Shown: positions 1 through 14,000 of the stretch, one piece after another | How the letters are laid out: every line of letters starts with the position of its first letter | Numbering within the stretch: the stretch's first letter is position 1 | Origin: Coturnix japonica | Lineage: Eukaryota; Chordata; Aves; Galliformes; Phasianidae | DNA length: 64,000 nucleotides | Direction of reading: 5' to 3' | NCBI RefSeq assembly: GCF_001577835.2 | Contig: NC_029518.1 | Location: forward strand, 49,137,640-49,201,639 | Made by a program: the position numbers and the translations under genes | The notes under the pieces: generated by a model | What the model was told of the DNA's origin: nothing | What the model saw: the letters and a program-made list of their open reading frames with translations, nothing else | Database searches by the model: none

Positions 1-992
1 TCAATATACTAATGATAATGTATTCTCTTAAACCAGATTAATGTGTTTTCTCAGTATTTTCTAAGGTAAGTCAGTCAGTAAAAAGATACAGGAGAAAGAT
101 TATTGAACTTAATCCCATTTCAAAATAGCGTCTTCAGAGGAGAGAAGAAATTTGATCTATTTCTGCCATAGTTTCAGTGCTAGGTAAGCAACTTCCATCA
201 CAAGGAATATCAGACTTTTAGTTGCTTTCCTGTTTGTTTTCTTCCCTCCTTCCTCTCTTAGATTGAAGTTCTAACATGTATAGAAGAAGCATGTATAGAT
301 GAAGCATTTAAATAGCTTTAGAAGTTGAACATTGAGTGTTGTAGGAGAAAGACCAATAGAAATCTTGTCTATTTTTATATCAACCGTATTCAGTAGTCAA
401 AGAAACAGCAAATATTCATAACAAGAGAAAAAGATATATATATATTTAATGCCAGCATCAAATGTGCAAAAGGAAGCAAAGAAGAACTGTTAAACTTTAG
501 ACATCTTGTCACCAGTAAATGTAATGGTATAACACTTGCAGAAATTAAGAGAAACAGTGATTTTGAGCGCTCTCCAGTGACAGTCTGTTAACAAATATCA
601 TCTGTAATGTAGCATTTTGGTGCCATTAGAATTTTTTTCTTTATGGCTAAATCATACAGACCACCTGGGAAGCTGGGAGTGGGACTGCATTAATTTGTTT
701 TTGAAAAGCTTAAGGGAAAAAAGGAATGGTCAAAGTGTTTGCATTTTTTAAGGCTGTAAAAGGTATTTTCACATTTCAGAGTTCCTGTTACTTTGAATCC
801 TTTCTAAAGGCTTGCACCTGGTCTGGACTCTTGAAAAATAAATCTAACTGCCTGCTTGCTGTACTTTAATGGTGCACTTTATGCCCCATAAACATTTGCT
901 CAGCTGAGCCCTGAAGTAGCCTGGGGAAGCTACTTGAGGTCTAGAGGGGTGACCTGTTGTGTCAGGACACTCTTCCCAGTGAAGAGCCCAGC

Positions 993-1250
993 TCTTTTCA
1001 GAGGTGCCCAGTGGCGTGGTCACAAGCTGAAGTGCAGGATGTTCCCTCTATACGGCACTTCTGTACTGTTCAGGTGATGTATCACTGGCACAGTTTGTCC
1101 AGAGAGGCTGTAGGTCTTCTCTTCAGAGATGTTTGAAAACTGCCTGGACATGTTACTGAGCACCCTGCTCTGAGTCTCCTTGCTTGACTAGGGTTTGGAG
1201 CAGAAGGTCCTAGAGGTTCCTTCTGACCTCTGCCATGCTGTGATTCTGTA
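993..1250 (+). mobile_element. CR1 LINE 3' fragment
   Basis: Typical CR1 3' end in sense orientation: a gtgcccagtgg…cacaagctg block, then cagagaggctgt, then ccttctgacctctgccatgctgtgattctgt at the end. It is well diverged and 5'-truncated. Confidence 0.8.
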
Positions 1251-1333
1251 AAAATGCAGATGAAGAAATAGCAATATAAAAAACTGCATTTTGGGGAGGG
1301 AGATGTGATAACAGGGCAGGTGGCTGGGTTGGC

Positions 1334-1430
1334 ATAGAATTAGAATCATAGAAAATAACCAAGGTTGGAAAAGACCTTGAAGATCATCAAGTCCAACTGC
1401 AGGCATAGGCTGGTATTAGCCAAAGCATCT
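1334..1430 (-). mobile_element. CR1 LINE 3' fragment
   Basis: The antisense CR1 start (agaatcatagaa, then ggttggaaaagacctt and gatcatcaagtccaac) is clear. It is short and 5'-truncated, and lies close to another CR1 in the opposite orientation. Confidence 0.75.
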
Positions 1431-4400
1431 AGATAGAGCTGTTGAATTTATTTTCAACTGGGTTGGCATGGTAGTACATCTGTTGAAATTCTGGATTGAA
1501 ATGGGAGTCTGAACAGAATAGCACACCAAATATATCACAGCTGAAGTTCATGAACTTGCTTTGCAGTTAGAATTGGTCACAGTTCAGTTGCTACACAAGT
1601 GCATCGTTGCTGTGGCTTTACAACATATTTTAAAGCTTTGATATAGAGCACTCCCTGTGATAATCAAGTTCTGTGGATGATATGGGGATTTGTACGTTTA
1701 AGAGAAATGGGATTTGATCCAAGCTGAGTGAATTTTTGGGAGGAATGAATATAAAGTGATACAGGCAAGCTGTCTGCCTCATTTAGATCCAGTGACAAAA
1801 ATAGATGCTGCATTGGAATTAAATTGAGCTGTTTTGTTGGGTTTTTTTGGTTTTTTTTTCCAGTCATATTTAGCATGAGATCTTTGTTGAACACCAGATT
1901 GCCTTTGTACAGCCCTGCCACATATACAACCTGTTTCATCCATACAAGGAAAGCTGTGCATTCTTATCTGCAGATTGCAGATGACAGACTCATAAGGAGG
2001 CCCAAAGTGAAAGCTGGTTACTTCAGCTGGCTTTACCAACTTAAAGAGACCTTTGAACTAGTGTATCTGTTTTAATTATGGTTCCAGGCTTTATTATTCT
2101 TAGCAAGTTCCTTATCTTGGAAAGTTAACTCCCATTAACTGTGCTTCTGCATCACATCTAGAGTCCAGAGTCACCCTGTCCTTATCTTTGTCACACTGCA
2201 ATGCAGAAAGCAGACCAGGAAGTAGCCTCTGAGGAAGGCCCAGTTTGATAGATGTGCTCTGAGTGCATCCCAGTGTAACACCAGTGTGCCACACAATATG
2301 GAGAGGTGGCAGTTATGTTTAAGGTGGCAGCTCTTTTGCCTCATGGTTAGAGCATACAGTTAGAAAGCTGCAAGTTTGACTGATGCCAAAAACCTCATAA
2401 AAAGCACACAATCTTTTGAAGTAGAGATGCTGAATTCCTTTAAATTATTCTGCTCCTTAGAGAAGGTTGTCCACAGTGCTGGACCTGGCATTGGTTTCTG
2501 CTTATATGATGGAGAGGACAAGAGCAAAGGCAGCTTCAGCCTTTTAGCTGCCTTTACCTCAAAGTGTATTCCCATGCCCACATGCTGCAGGCAAAGCATA
2601 GGCAACTTTTAAAAGTTTACTTTCACAATATGTTTTTCATTCTGTTGGGGAAGTTTAATGGGACAAATATATGTTGTACTGTGGTCTGTCAGTGCTCGTA
2701 AGATAGAGTTTGTGGTTCTGACTTACCAAGGAAGGAGTCTTGTTTATATTTACAGATAAGAAGGGGTTAGCTACAATGTTTAAAGCTAAAAAGAAGAAGA
2801 ATCTGACCTGAGGGAATAAAGCAGTTTTCCAGTGACATGCTCAGTGAGTGGGTAAACGTGTTTTAATATGCTAGTCAGCAGATTTATTTCTCTAGTTGAC
2901 AGTTTAGCTGGCTCCTGCAGTTAATAGCCTCTCTCTAGTACTAAAAAAGAAAAAAAAGGAAAATCCCCACACCACAAAACACAAGTTATTACATGAAAGG
3001 CTCTGCCAAGAAGTCACCCTGAGTGGAGCTGAGATAATTTCTTTAGCATGGCTGCAGCTGTCAGCTTGTCCCTTCTTGCTCCCAGGGCAGTAGAGAGTGA
3101 GGTGCACTGAGAGCCTGCTGTTCACTGCATCTGCACCACAGCCCTTCTGTTTCTGCAGCTTGGGGTGTCTGCATGGTTCATCATTTTCCCTGTGCAATTG
3201 CCCCTGACTTGGTAGATGTTTTCTTTCTGAGTTTTAGCAACTGGTCCCAAGGTGTAGGCTCTGTTCTTTGTTGCAAGGCAAGCTTGAGTGTTTCTGGGAC
3301 ATTTTGACCCTGCTTGGGTCAAAATCCAGTGATTGCCTACATGGTTTTTCACTTCAAGCAAGACAGGGCTGTTTGGGTGTCTGAATAACTTAGATGCCAT
3401 ATCTCTTGACTGTCCATATCATGTTAGTTCAAAATTCAAGACAACAGCGGCTGCTAATGAACACTTAGAAATGCAGACGGATGGATTATTTGTACTGAGC
3501 TCTTAGATGCTCTCTCAAGCGTGCATTTGAGTGTATGTGTGTGGACAACAACACTACAGAGCTTAAGGCCTGATTCTGCAACAGTCACGTGAGCCATGTT
3601 TACTTACATGTGTAATCTCATTAGGACTAATTTAGTAAGTAGCAGCTGCTCATTGAGGCCTGAGGCAGTGGGGCCTGGTGCTGGCTGTGGTGGCTGTGCA
3701 GTGGCCTGGCTGCTTCTCAGAGAGAGAGGACACTATAGGGTTTAAGGCCTGAATTCAATGAAATAGGAAGCATTACTTATGGAGCTGTACTTCTCTGTCT
3801 CTGAGCACTGTGTTGCTGGCAGGGCAGAGTATTTTGCTTCATGTAAATTTCCCAGGCTCCACAATTAGTTTCAGTGGAAAATTTATGCATAGATAAAATG
3901 TTACCAAAGGAGAGAGAAAGAAAATCCTAGAAAACCAAGCACTTCTTGTGCCATGGAGCAGTATGATGTGGATGTCAGACTAAGCAGACAAGTTACATAT
4001 TAATCCCGGTTTTCCACATTAATACCATGTCAATTGAATTAATGAGGTATCAGTACTGTGCCTTCTGTTCGCCTAGGTGATTTGTGACTCAGATTCTCAT
4101 GTAACAATATGGTTTCAGATTGTTTGTAAAGCTATAAATCGCTTGGATACACAAGACTTGCTACTGTGTGTTAGCAGCTCAGGGTCAGATGGAATTAAAT
4201 GCGAGTTCCTAGTGTAAAATGAAGAGGTATGTCAGATTGAGTGGCCTTGGTGATATTTTGTACCCATGGCCTCACTGCATGCCACAGGGGCCAGTAAGGT
4301 TTTATATGGAGAGGTTGAGCTATTAAGCTGGAGCCTGATCTTCAGACCTTACCCTATGGAATTATCACCAAAACACTGTAAAACATAAGAATTACTAAAG

Positions 4401-5578
4401 CTCGGTAAGCTGTAGAGTAGTGCAGAATTCAGTGTTTGTGGCTCAGAATTTTGATGCGGGATTGCATTCAGTTCCATTGCCTTTTGGAAGTCGGAATTGT
4501 GATTAGCTCATGTGTTGCTGGTGAGAAGCAAAGCATCTCTAGCATGCTCTGTCTTACACCAGGATTTAGCAAACTGCAGTAATGACACCCTGAGCAGACA
4601 TATGAGGGGTTGGTTAAATGGCAGCAATGCAGATAGTATGGTATGGTACTTAGAGCACTAACACATTTTTCTGTCACACATCCCCTGAATTTACCCTAAC
4701 TCTACTAACTGTGACAGTGGTAGGAAACCTTTAAAAGTCTTTAGACCACATTTCCCTCACACTTTCTTTATGCCTGGCTAAAACCCACCATTTTTGTGTT
4801 CTGGATAGCATGGGTCTATCAGCCTTGACATGGGGTTCAAGAGTGTGTGTATCTGTGGCTCAGTTAGCACTCATGTACTGGTGCATTCTTAGAGCTGAAA
4901 GTTATTAATAACTGAAACTGCCTGTCTCCCCCCCCCCCTTTTTTTTTAACCTATTCAGACATCTCTGAAATAGCATGAATGTTTATAGGAAGTTTTTCAC
5001 TAATTCTGTCTAGTGTTCCTCCCTGTTTGGATACTCAGGTTGTGGTGTTGCTCCTCTGGGAGAAAAGATCCATGTTTGGAAGTTTTCATAATGCACTTCT
5101 TTCTAATCTATCTATCTATATATACTCATATACATATAAAGCCCTTTTGCTGAAAAATCCAAAGCTAATTGCTTACAGAGGACCACATGGAACTTAGGGA
5201 AGCACTCGGATGAGGTGTGTGCTTTCCATTCAGAACACTTTTCAAACAGGAGCTACGAGCTTTGATCTGACAGTGACAATAGCTTCACTTGGGCACAGTG
5301 CCTACGTCTTGTTGGGCTGATTACAATGTGAAGTTACAGATACCAGCCTGAAACCTCTGCAGAAGTATGCTGGCCTCAGGTGCTGTCCAGAACTGTGAAA
5401 CATGCTGTGACAGTAAACGAACAAAAACACTGTTCTTTGGGACTGCTCACCTTTCTCTGGGTGAGTTTTTAGCAATTTGAGCAATTCTCTTGACTTCTGC
5501 AGCCACATCAGTGTAATGACTTCTGAAATTACTTGGGTATTCTGTTGTGGACCAGCAGAGATTGTGAGCCACTGTTTT

Positions 5579-5828
5579 GGAATCATAGAATGGCCTAGAT
5601 TGAAAAGGACCGTGGTGATCATCAAGTTTCAACCCCCTTGCTATGTGCAGGGTCACCAACCACTAGACCAGGCTGCCCAGAGCCACATCCAGCCTGGCCT
5701 TGAATGTCTCCAGGGATAGGGCATACACAACCCCCATGGGCAACCTGTTCCAGTGTGTCACCACCCTCTGAGTGAAAAACTTCCTCCTTATATCTAACCT
5801 AAACCTCCCGTCTCAGTTTAAGACTATA
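5579..5828 (-). mobile_element. CR1 LINE 3' fragment
   Basis: The aatcatagaatggcc start is followed by gaaaaggacc, accaggctgcccagagcc, tccagcctggccttgaatgt and aaaacttcctcctta blocks. This is a well-preserved antisense CR1 of about 250 bp. Confidence 0.9.
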
Positions 5829-7923
5829 AACTTTTTTTTTTCATTGTCAGTTCACTTGCTGTGGACTTGAAACCTTTGGTTCTGTCTTCCTCAAGAATTC
5901 TTTTGAGACCTCCTGAAGTGCTCTATCCATCATCTTCACCTCCTTAGTTAGAAGAATAGGTAAAGCTAAGCAGCTGATACCAGAGCATGATAGATGACAC
6001 TCCATAAAGCCCGTTCATCCAGTGACACCTGGTGTTGGAGAGCCACAGAAGCAGTTGGTTAGGGCTCAAGACCTCATTCCAGGAGCAGAAGGAAAATAAC
6101 TTCACTCCAGTGTACATCTTGGGTTGCCTTTGTTTTGGTTTGAAGTGATGAGTAATTGATCTGAAGGCAAAACTTGTGGTGCCGAAGTTGATAACTTGGG
6201 GCATTAACCCCTGCCGCAGTTTGACACAAGTCTTCATACTGCTCTGTTTTGCCATAGCCTGCTTATTGCTGCTGCTTGTAGCTCACACCAACAAACTGGC
6301 CCATCAGGGTGCTTATCTTTGTGAGCTTTGCGCGCTGTGTTTGCCTGGATCCAGTGCCAGATCTGGAGTGGTGGGGGAGGGATTTGTTTTCCTGTGGTTG
6401 CTGGCATCCTTTTCTCAGCCCCCTCTGAGGCCCAGCAGCTGTTTGCCAGATGCATGCAGTGCCGGCGCACTCACACGTGTGGGATTGGTAAGTGGGGTTG
6501 CTGAGTGAGCTATCAGAATTGATCTGGGTCTCAGAACCCACCATCACCAGCTTTAGGCCTTGAACTAAGAAAGAGTGACAAGTTTGTGCCCTTCTTGACC
6601 TCATGCAGAAGCATGCAACAAGCCGGTTCTGGCATCTGGCTTTAATGGAAACAGCTAATTGTCAGTTGCATACTCTTACTGTTGATATGCACATACATAC
6701 GAAAAGGAGTTCATGTTGATTAAACGATTGCAGAGCTGTGGTTGCTCCAGGTCAGTTAAACTATCCCCGTGGAGTCCTATAGAACCCAGTTTTAAAAACG
6801 TCTGATACAACACAGGAAACATGCTGAAGCTGCAAGTTGTAACTCCAGTTAATCCTTTGACAAGCGATAGCCTCTGTAAAAAGTTTCCCTCAGTGTAAAC
6901 ATTGCATATTTTCCATTTTAAGGAGTATTAAAGAGATCAAATTGGGGGACAGATAGTATGGTTGCAGAACATCCTTTCCCCAGCAAGTGATGACAAAAGT
7001 ACTTTGTGTCACGCCTCTATATTGTGCAGAATTTTTTTGTCCTTGGGTAGAAATCTAACAATTTTCTCTTTTCATTCCTCATCTTTCAGCAGATTCACAT
7101 ATCTGTCTCTGAAAGCGTAAAGCTAACAGTTTGACTGGGCTGATGAATTTGGTTGCCGCATCTTGAACGTTTAATTTTTCCTTATGTTGTGGCGTCTGTT
7201 CTTCTTTAGCACAGTCACACTGAATATCAATTAGGAGGCAGGAGGACAGTTACAGAAGACTTGGGCGGGGGGGGATAAGGTGCTGACTGTGATTTTGGCC
7301 ATTTGAGTGGAGACACGTGTTTGCTCTGAATTCTTTGGTTATAAACTATGTATGCTCTGTGTTGACAAGAGATTTTAAGATCCCTGTACTTCGCATTCCT
7401 CTCTACAGAATCACAGTAAATGGTCTATTCTGTAGGCTTGCAGACAAGGTGAGTGGTCAGTGCCAAAGTTACTTAGCAGATGGTGCTTGAGTAGTGAGTA
7501 ACATCATCATTTCGAGTGCAAGGCGCATAATGGGTGTCTACCGGCCTGGCAAATGAGACCCTGGTGTTACTCGTATGCTACTGTCTCCTATCCTGCAAGA
7601 TGCTGCCATCTGTCAAGACGCTGAGCCAGAACTCACTTAAAAACCAACAAATAAATCAGTTTCCATCTTCAAATCTTTTGCTATATCTTGAATTAAATGA
7701 AAGCCACATGTGTACATGCTATGCGTGGGCATACGTGTATAATGAGAAGGTGGATGAAATATAGATTATAAATATGAGAAATGAAACTTCATGTTTTATT
7801 ACTTGAGATAGACAGTGCTAATGCACAGTAACAGCTTTCAGTAAAATATGATATATTTTTATGAGTGTAAACAGTAAATACTTCAGTAATAAATTGATTT
7901 CTTCTTTCCCCGTCTTTCGGCAG

Positions 7924-8051
7924 AGTGTGACAAGCTGCGGAGAGATGGCTATCGGAGCTCTCAGTATTACTCTCAGGGCCCCACCTTCTCCTCGTCCTCC
8001 AGTGCAATCAGTGGAAGTTACCAGGATGATTATGAAGAAATTGAACAAAAG
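7924..8051 (+). CDS. NHSL1: NHSL1 coding exon (…[13 protein letters not shown]…)
   Basis: The acceptor is a pyrimidine stretch ending in cggcag and the donor is AAG|gtaatg. The exon is 128 nt: it starts with two bases that finish a Glu codon from the upstream exon, then carries 42 codons and ends in phase 0. The peptide begins [20 protein letters not shown] and ends DDYEEIEQK. The first part is strongly conserved with the human protein, while the serine run after it is variable. A perfect hairpin lies about 80 nt downstream in the intron. Confidence 0.93.
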
Positions 8052-11000
8052 GTAATGGTGAGAAGTGTTGGTATGATTATATGCCTGCTGCAGTTTAGTT
8101 GCCTGCAATATTGCTCCTCTGTCTTCATGTCATGGTTTTGTGGTGTGATGTGGAATATTGACAGCAACACCACAAAACCATGATGCTTCACCTTACTCTG
8201 TTATGTCTGTGGGCTGCAAAGACAAGCTGTGGCTAACTTTACTACTTCAGTGCTATGAGCTAAGGTAGTAGTTCTGGGATAGACAGCAAGATGCTGTGGA
8301 GCTTGGCTGTCCAAACCTGAAGTGCTGGAGCTCCTGGGACTTTCAAGACAGATATTCTAGAAAACTTTGCCCCAAAATATTGATTATAAAGTGTTACTTG
8401 TAAAGTTTGATTTTTTTTGAAGCGTTACTAAATCATAGGCACTTTCGTAGCACAGACCAGGTAGTCCTGTCTATATACAAAGCGTGCAGATCCTGAGAAC
8501 TCAGTTTAAAAGGTAAAGTGGTTTCAGTGCTGTCTTCTGTGCTTTTAAATCACGTAGTAAAAATTATCATTGAATATGTGCAGTGCCTCATCCAGGATTT
8601 GATTGCTTTATATCTGTGTATTGGCAGGGAATGTTGCTGCACCCCGTTGAGTTCTTTGTGATATGTACTGGCAGCAAGCAGCAAATGTAAAACAATGGCA
8701 ATTTGCAAAACCTTACTAAAATCAGTGGAATAATGATTTGCACTGATGTTGGCAATAACTGTTTGAAAAATTTTAGTGCAGCTAATTTATGCTCCCAGGG
8801 AAGTTGTGCTTCAAGGAAAGGACAGCGCTTCAGTTTCAAATCAGAATAGTTTCCCTTAGATATTTTTAGCTGTATGATTCAGAGCTGATGAGAAAGTGGT
8901 CAAAATGAATCACAGAAAAAAATGGTACTATAATGTGTTACTGATTTTCTCCAAAGTTTAACCGTAACCCTGATGCTCTTATTTGCAGCTCTGTAATCTG
9001 AAGCTGATCCCTTACAAAGTGCAACATACTCCCTTTGTGTTGTGAAACCAGTGCTTTATGATGACCTTTGACCAGCATCATTTTATTTGGTTTTGCGTTA
9101 TGTAATGACATAACATTTTACTCATATATATGTATGTATATTTTTAAATGAACACTTAACAGGTGTTAAGTGGGAATTATAGTCCCACTGCTAAAATACC
9201 GAATGCTTCTGATAACTTATGCCTTGAGACAGTTATTTTCAGATGTCAGGAGAGTTCTTCAGTAACAATGTGAAGCTGAGGTCACCAAATCCCATGATTG
9301 AGATGTGAACTCCTTACTGGTAGATGAAAGCTTTGTGGCTTTGTTGTCTATTCAAAGCAAGAAAGCCAGCATTTAAATTCTGTGCATGCAGCACCTTACA
9401 AACTGAAATTCAAGAACAACAGAATAAACATAGATGAATGGATAGCTATTTACTGCTTGTAAATTTACTTCTAAGTTGACCTGTTTGCTGTGTTTCATAA
9501 AACCTGTGTTTTACTGCATGGTGCTTTCACAAAGGAAGCTGTCTTTCCACACTCTTATTATCTACTTTAACAAAACAAAACAAAAAGCTAAATATTCTAC
9601 TTGTCTGTCTTCACTGGAGATATAATATGAAACCCTGGCTTAGATCACACAAGACCTAGATCCACAAACATTCTTTTGTGGAGGTGAGTGGCAGTTAGCA
9701 GAGGGTGATATTCATACTACAAAACACACAGTTCTTAAAAGATGTTGAAGTGTTATTGTTTCAAAGCAAAGCCCATAGGGTAAAACAAGCTGGTTAGCCC
9801 AGCCCCAAAAGCAAGCAGAGAGGGAGAAAACATGGAAACTTGAAATGCCTTGAATGTTGGCTTATATAAAGCAACTACCTTTTTACTCTTAGGTTGATTC
9901 ATCTAAGTTGCACTAATAGAGCACAGTCCAATCGCCACTTCAGTGTATTTCTGCTGATCCTAATTGAGTTTGTTGGGGATTAAATTGGTTTACCTGGATT
10001 TTACATCTCAGTACTGTAACCAGTGTCCTCCTTTGTCACCATATACATACCACCATTGGTGACGCTACTTGAAAAGCTTCCTGTCCTTCAGCACTGGTCT
10101 GTTTTCCTAGTGTCAGGGATATACTTAGATGTCGCTTTCAAACTCTGGTTTCTTTATGTTCTGAAATATATACATTGTGTATTTTAAGTGTATTTGTCTT
10201 TTGTGCGTGTGTGTGTGTGTTTTTTTTTCCCCCCTCATTCTTCCTTCCTTGCCTTTTTATCACTCATTTTCTTTCTTTCTTTTTGTCTCACTCAACAGTC
10301 TAGTCTGTTAGACTGCATCTCTCAGTCTTGCATTAGCGCCTGCTGTAACTTGGTTCCACGGAGCAACAAGGTACTTTGCCCACAAATGGGACCATCCAGC
10401 TGTCTTATTTGCAGCTTGATGTAACCTGTAGCATTTAGCACATAAGCAATCTCTTCATTCTGCCCTTAGCCTTCAGTTGTTACCTGCTTCTGTTTTCTGT
10501 TAAAAAAAGAAATTAAAAATAGAAAAGTCAACTGCTCAACAGCAAAATGCCATGCCAGGTTTGTTTCCTGTATTTTTCCTCATTATTCCTTTTCATTTTT
10601 TGTCTGCAGTCCAATATCTTTTAGTTGCTTTTAATTACGTTCAGTCTATTAACATTTGCCTCCTTTGAAACTCCTTCCCTGGTAATCGCTGTGTTTTATT
10701 TATTTGGCTGTGTGGCTGCTTTTTTAATTAGCCAAGGAAAAAGTTTCCTAATTGAAGTAACATAACTTCTAAATGATGAATGTGAGCTAAAGAGGGTACT
10801 TGGCTCACAGGCATGTGCTGTATCATGTCTTTATTCCGTCTATGAAAAATCTCATGGTATTTTTGCCTAGATCCTGTTATTTGAGTTATGAACTTTGTCT
10901 TGGTAGTCTTTGAATTCTGGTTAACAGAACAGCTGCTTTGCTTATTTGTGGGGCAAAAAAGTCTACTTTTGACACCGTATTCAGCCACACCAAGTTGTTT

Positions 11001-14000
11001 CTTTGATATCTGCAAGAAACTGTTTAGAATGTAAAATGAAAACAAATGCATTAACAGTATTGGCTTGATGGACTTGAAGAGGTCTGATGTAAAATTTGAC
11101 TTAGTGTTGAGAGGGGCTGTAGAAGTGGGGTGCTTCAGGTTGGAGGTGTGAATGTCTGGGAGCCTTGCTGCTGCTGACACACCTGGAGATGTCTCCAGAC
11201 TGTGATTCTCCCACCCCTTGGCTGCGATTGTGTATGAGTACACTTGTAATCAGCACATGTATTTTATACTGTTTTGTTTGTTTGGTAATGCTGATCGATT
11301 TGCTGGGTTGAGACAGCAGTTCAAAGAAGGGAATGTATTAGTGAAAAGAGGCTCTCAAAGCCATCAAAGCTAATAAAAGGCTGGAGAAGAAATAGGATGT
11401 TGAGATACAAATAGATGGCTCAGTTGGTATGGCTCTCATCAACAACAGTATGGATTTTTTTTTCTCAACTTTATTTTTCAGAAACTTTCTGATTTTGTGA
11501 ATGGCTGTGATGGACAGTGAGATAAATGACGTGCCCACAAGTTTTAAGGTCCTTTGCTTAAAAGAGATTTGTATGGATTGGTTTTTCTTCTGGAGGTCCT
11601 GTCTTTTCAAACAGTGTGGTACAAACCATTGCAATATATAGAGACTAAGAATAAACAGGGACCTGGGGCAGGACGTGCAGTGTGGTATCACTTGTCAGCT
11701 GGGACCTCTCAAGCAGTATTAGTGTGCCAAGGCCGTGAAGCTGTTATGTGTCTCATTGCCTGAGTGGACAGGGGACAAGAAGTCAGCAAGACAGTGTAGG
11801 GGCTCTAGCCTTGTGAGTCATGTAGCTCCCTTGAGACTGTGGTGTATTCATGAGCCATTCTCCTCCACATTCTCCTTTCAGTTTCCCCTTTGAAAGTTCA
11901 GGCTTTTTCCCTTCTAATACATGTTTATGGAAAGACAGCAAGGTCCAGTGTTGTCATTTTCACTTAGCACCTTCCCTTCATCCCTGATCCATTAGAGGAC
12001 AAATCCAATGGACTTTCTAGAGGAGGTGGGTGTAGCATCCTATTTGGAAACTGCATAGAAATGTGATCATGTGATCATGTAAATCAAAGCATAAAATAGT
12101 TTTGAGTCAGAGATGCTTTAAAAATGAGAGGGGTGCAAACTGTTCTGTTATAAGCAGTGTTTGTACTGAGATTTGCTGAGCAGATAGTGTAATCTCAAAG
12201 CAGTGTCCAGTGCTATTTCTCATCTAGCAGACTTCACTTCAAAGACGTTCCTGTCTGCACAGCAGCAATCTGTTGAATCTTGCCACAAAGTTCTGTATGG
12301 TATGGAATTTTTACACCAAAAAGCAAGTAAATATACCACTGTCACTGTAGAGATAGTTGTGCTTATCCAGAAGCCACAGGAAGTGTACCTGCAGATGAAA
12401 CACTGACACTCCTTCCTACACTTAAAACCAGCAGTTCTCATTATGTACTCACTGTACTGATCAGTTTCTATCTTCTTGCCTCTGCCCTTCCTCAGTTTTC
12501 TGGCCTCTCTAGTTAGTCCTTTGGGTGCTTACATGCACGCCTCCAATACTAGCGATGCCCCATATGGGCCAGCACACAGATGTGGGTTGTAGTGCCTTTT
12601 CTGCTCTGAGCTGTTGTGGAACAAACTGGAGGTGGCACAGCCTGGAGGCAGCTTTCCCATCTGCAGTGGTGTTTCTCTCCCACGTTGCTCAAGCTTGTGG
12701 AGCTTTTTATAAATGTGAGTGATTTGAAAAGGGAAAGCACTTCCATTTGTGTGTAAGTACTGTAGGTGTGCCTGCCCTGTGTACTTCTATAAACAATGTA
12801 TGTACACAGACACACATAAAAGAATAACATTCACATTATATTTGTGCATTATTATTATTACCTGAAGGGATTCCACTTTTTGATTTTTTTTCCTTAATAT
12901 ACTTTTTGCCTGGAATCTGCTTTGATTTATTGATTGGTAATGAAATGTTGGGCCCTGCCTGAATGAATTGACAGAGTGCAGTGATATAAGTAAATGGTTA
13001 TTTGTTTATAAACAGTGGGAACTTCTCATGCTAACAAGGAGAAAATTAAAATCAGAAATGATAAACAGTGGTTGCAGCATGGTGTTTGGACATGCCTTTG
13101 TGTGCTACTCAGCTTTGAGAGAGAACAAATCACTTAGATTTAATAGTGACAGAAAATGTCCATCTGTTACAAACAACAGTTACACCTCTCTCAAGCAGCC
13201 ATGGAATAACTCCAGGGAGAGTGGCAAACCAGTGCCAGCAGCCCCATTTTGGATGGTATTCTGCAGACAGGGGGAAGAGAGAACAAAGAGAAAGGTGGTG
13301 GTGAGGAGCTAGTTCCAGGGCAGAGAACAGAGTCCACCTTGCAGAGCAGCCAAGGCAACCAGCTCTGAAATGGATGGGCATGATTAACGGCTTCAGAGGT
13401 CTCTGCTGTCCCTGCAGCCTCTACGCAGACTCTTAGAAGTGTTTGTCTTCTTCCTTGTTGCATCTGGAGGCAGGAGGAAGAGGAGCTGCTTTTTCCTCCA
13501 AGTCTTTCTTCCTCTCCTGCTCTTGGGATTCCCTGGGGTCTCTTGCAGTGAAAACAGATTTGCTCCCTTAAAACAAATGTCTTTTTTGGCATTACAGATT
13601 TGGCTGGTGGAATGATTTGTTCAAGCTGTTGTAACCTCTTTATCTGATGCAGAAAGGTTTTATTCATTTATTTGAAGTAAAATGCCCATCATGGATATGG
13701 TATCTAACACTTTTGATAAGGAATGACTTTAAAAATGACCACTGTATGTATACTGTGTATGTATCATAGAATCATAGATGTCTTCATGAATAGATAGATC
13801 ATAGATGTCTTCTGTAATAGAATCATAGATGTCTTCCTTACCCACCTCATAGCTTAGCACAGCTAGATCAAAGCAGGTCTCAACCTCATCTTCCCAGTGG
13901 GACACTGCGGAGAAGAAGGGGAGAGTGTTAAATCTCCATCCATTATTTCTAAAAGTGAGAGGGGTTGGTTGCTGAAGGAACAGTGTAAATGCGTAAGATA

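Larger units (their letters stand above)
1..7923 (+). other. NHSL1: NHSL1 upstream intron
   Basis: No exon was found. It contains CR1 copies at 993-1250, 1334-1430 and 5579-5828, a C/T homopolymer tract near 4928-4948 and a short ATCT/AT repeat near 5108-5135. The rest is unremarkable AT-rich sequence with short chance frames. Confidence 0.7.

Noticed and set aside
10728-11243. 171-codon - strand frame in an NHSL1 intron
   Set aside because: No recognisable domain, no family resemblance and biased AT-rich composition; probably chance, though long for non-coding DNA.
13191-13667. 158-codon - strand frame
   Set aside because: It starts in sequence without promoter or homology, and the composition follows local GC-rich patches; no domain seen.
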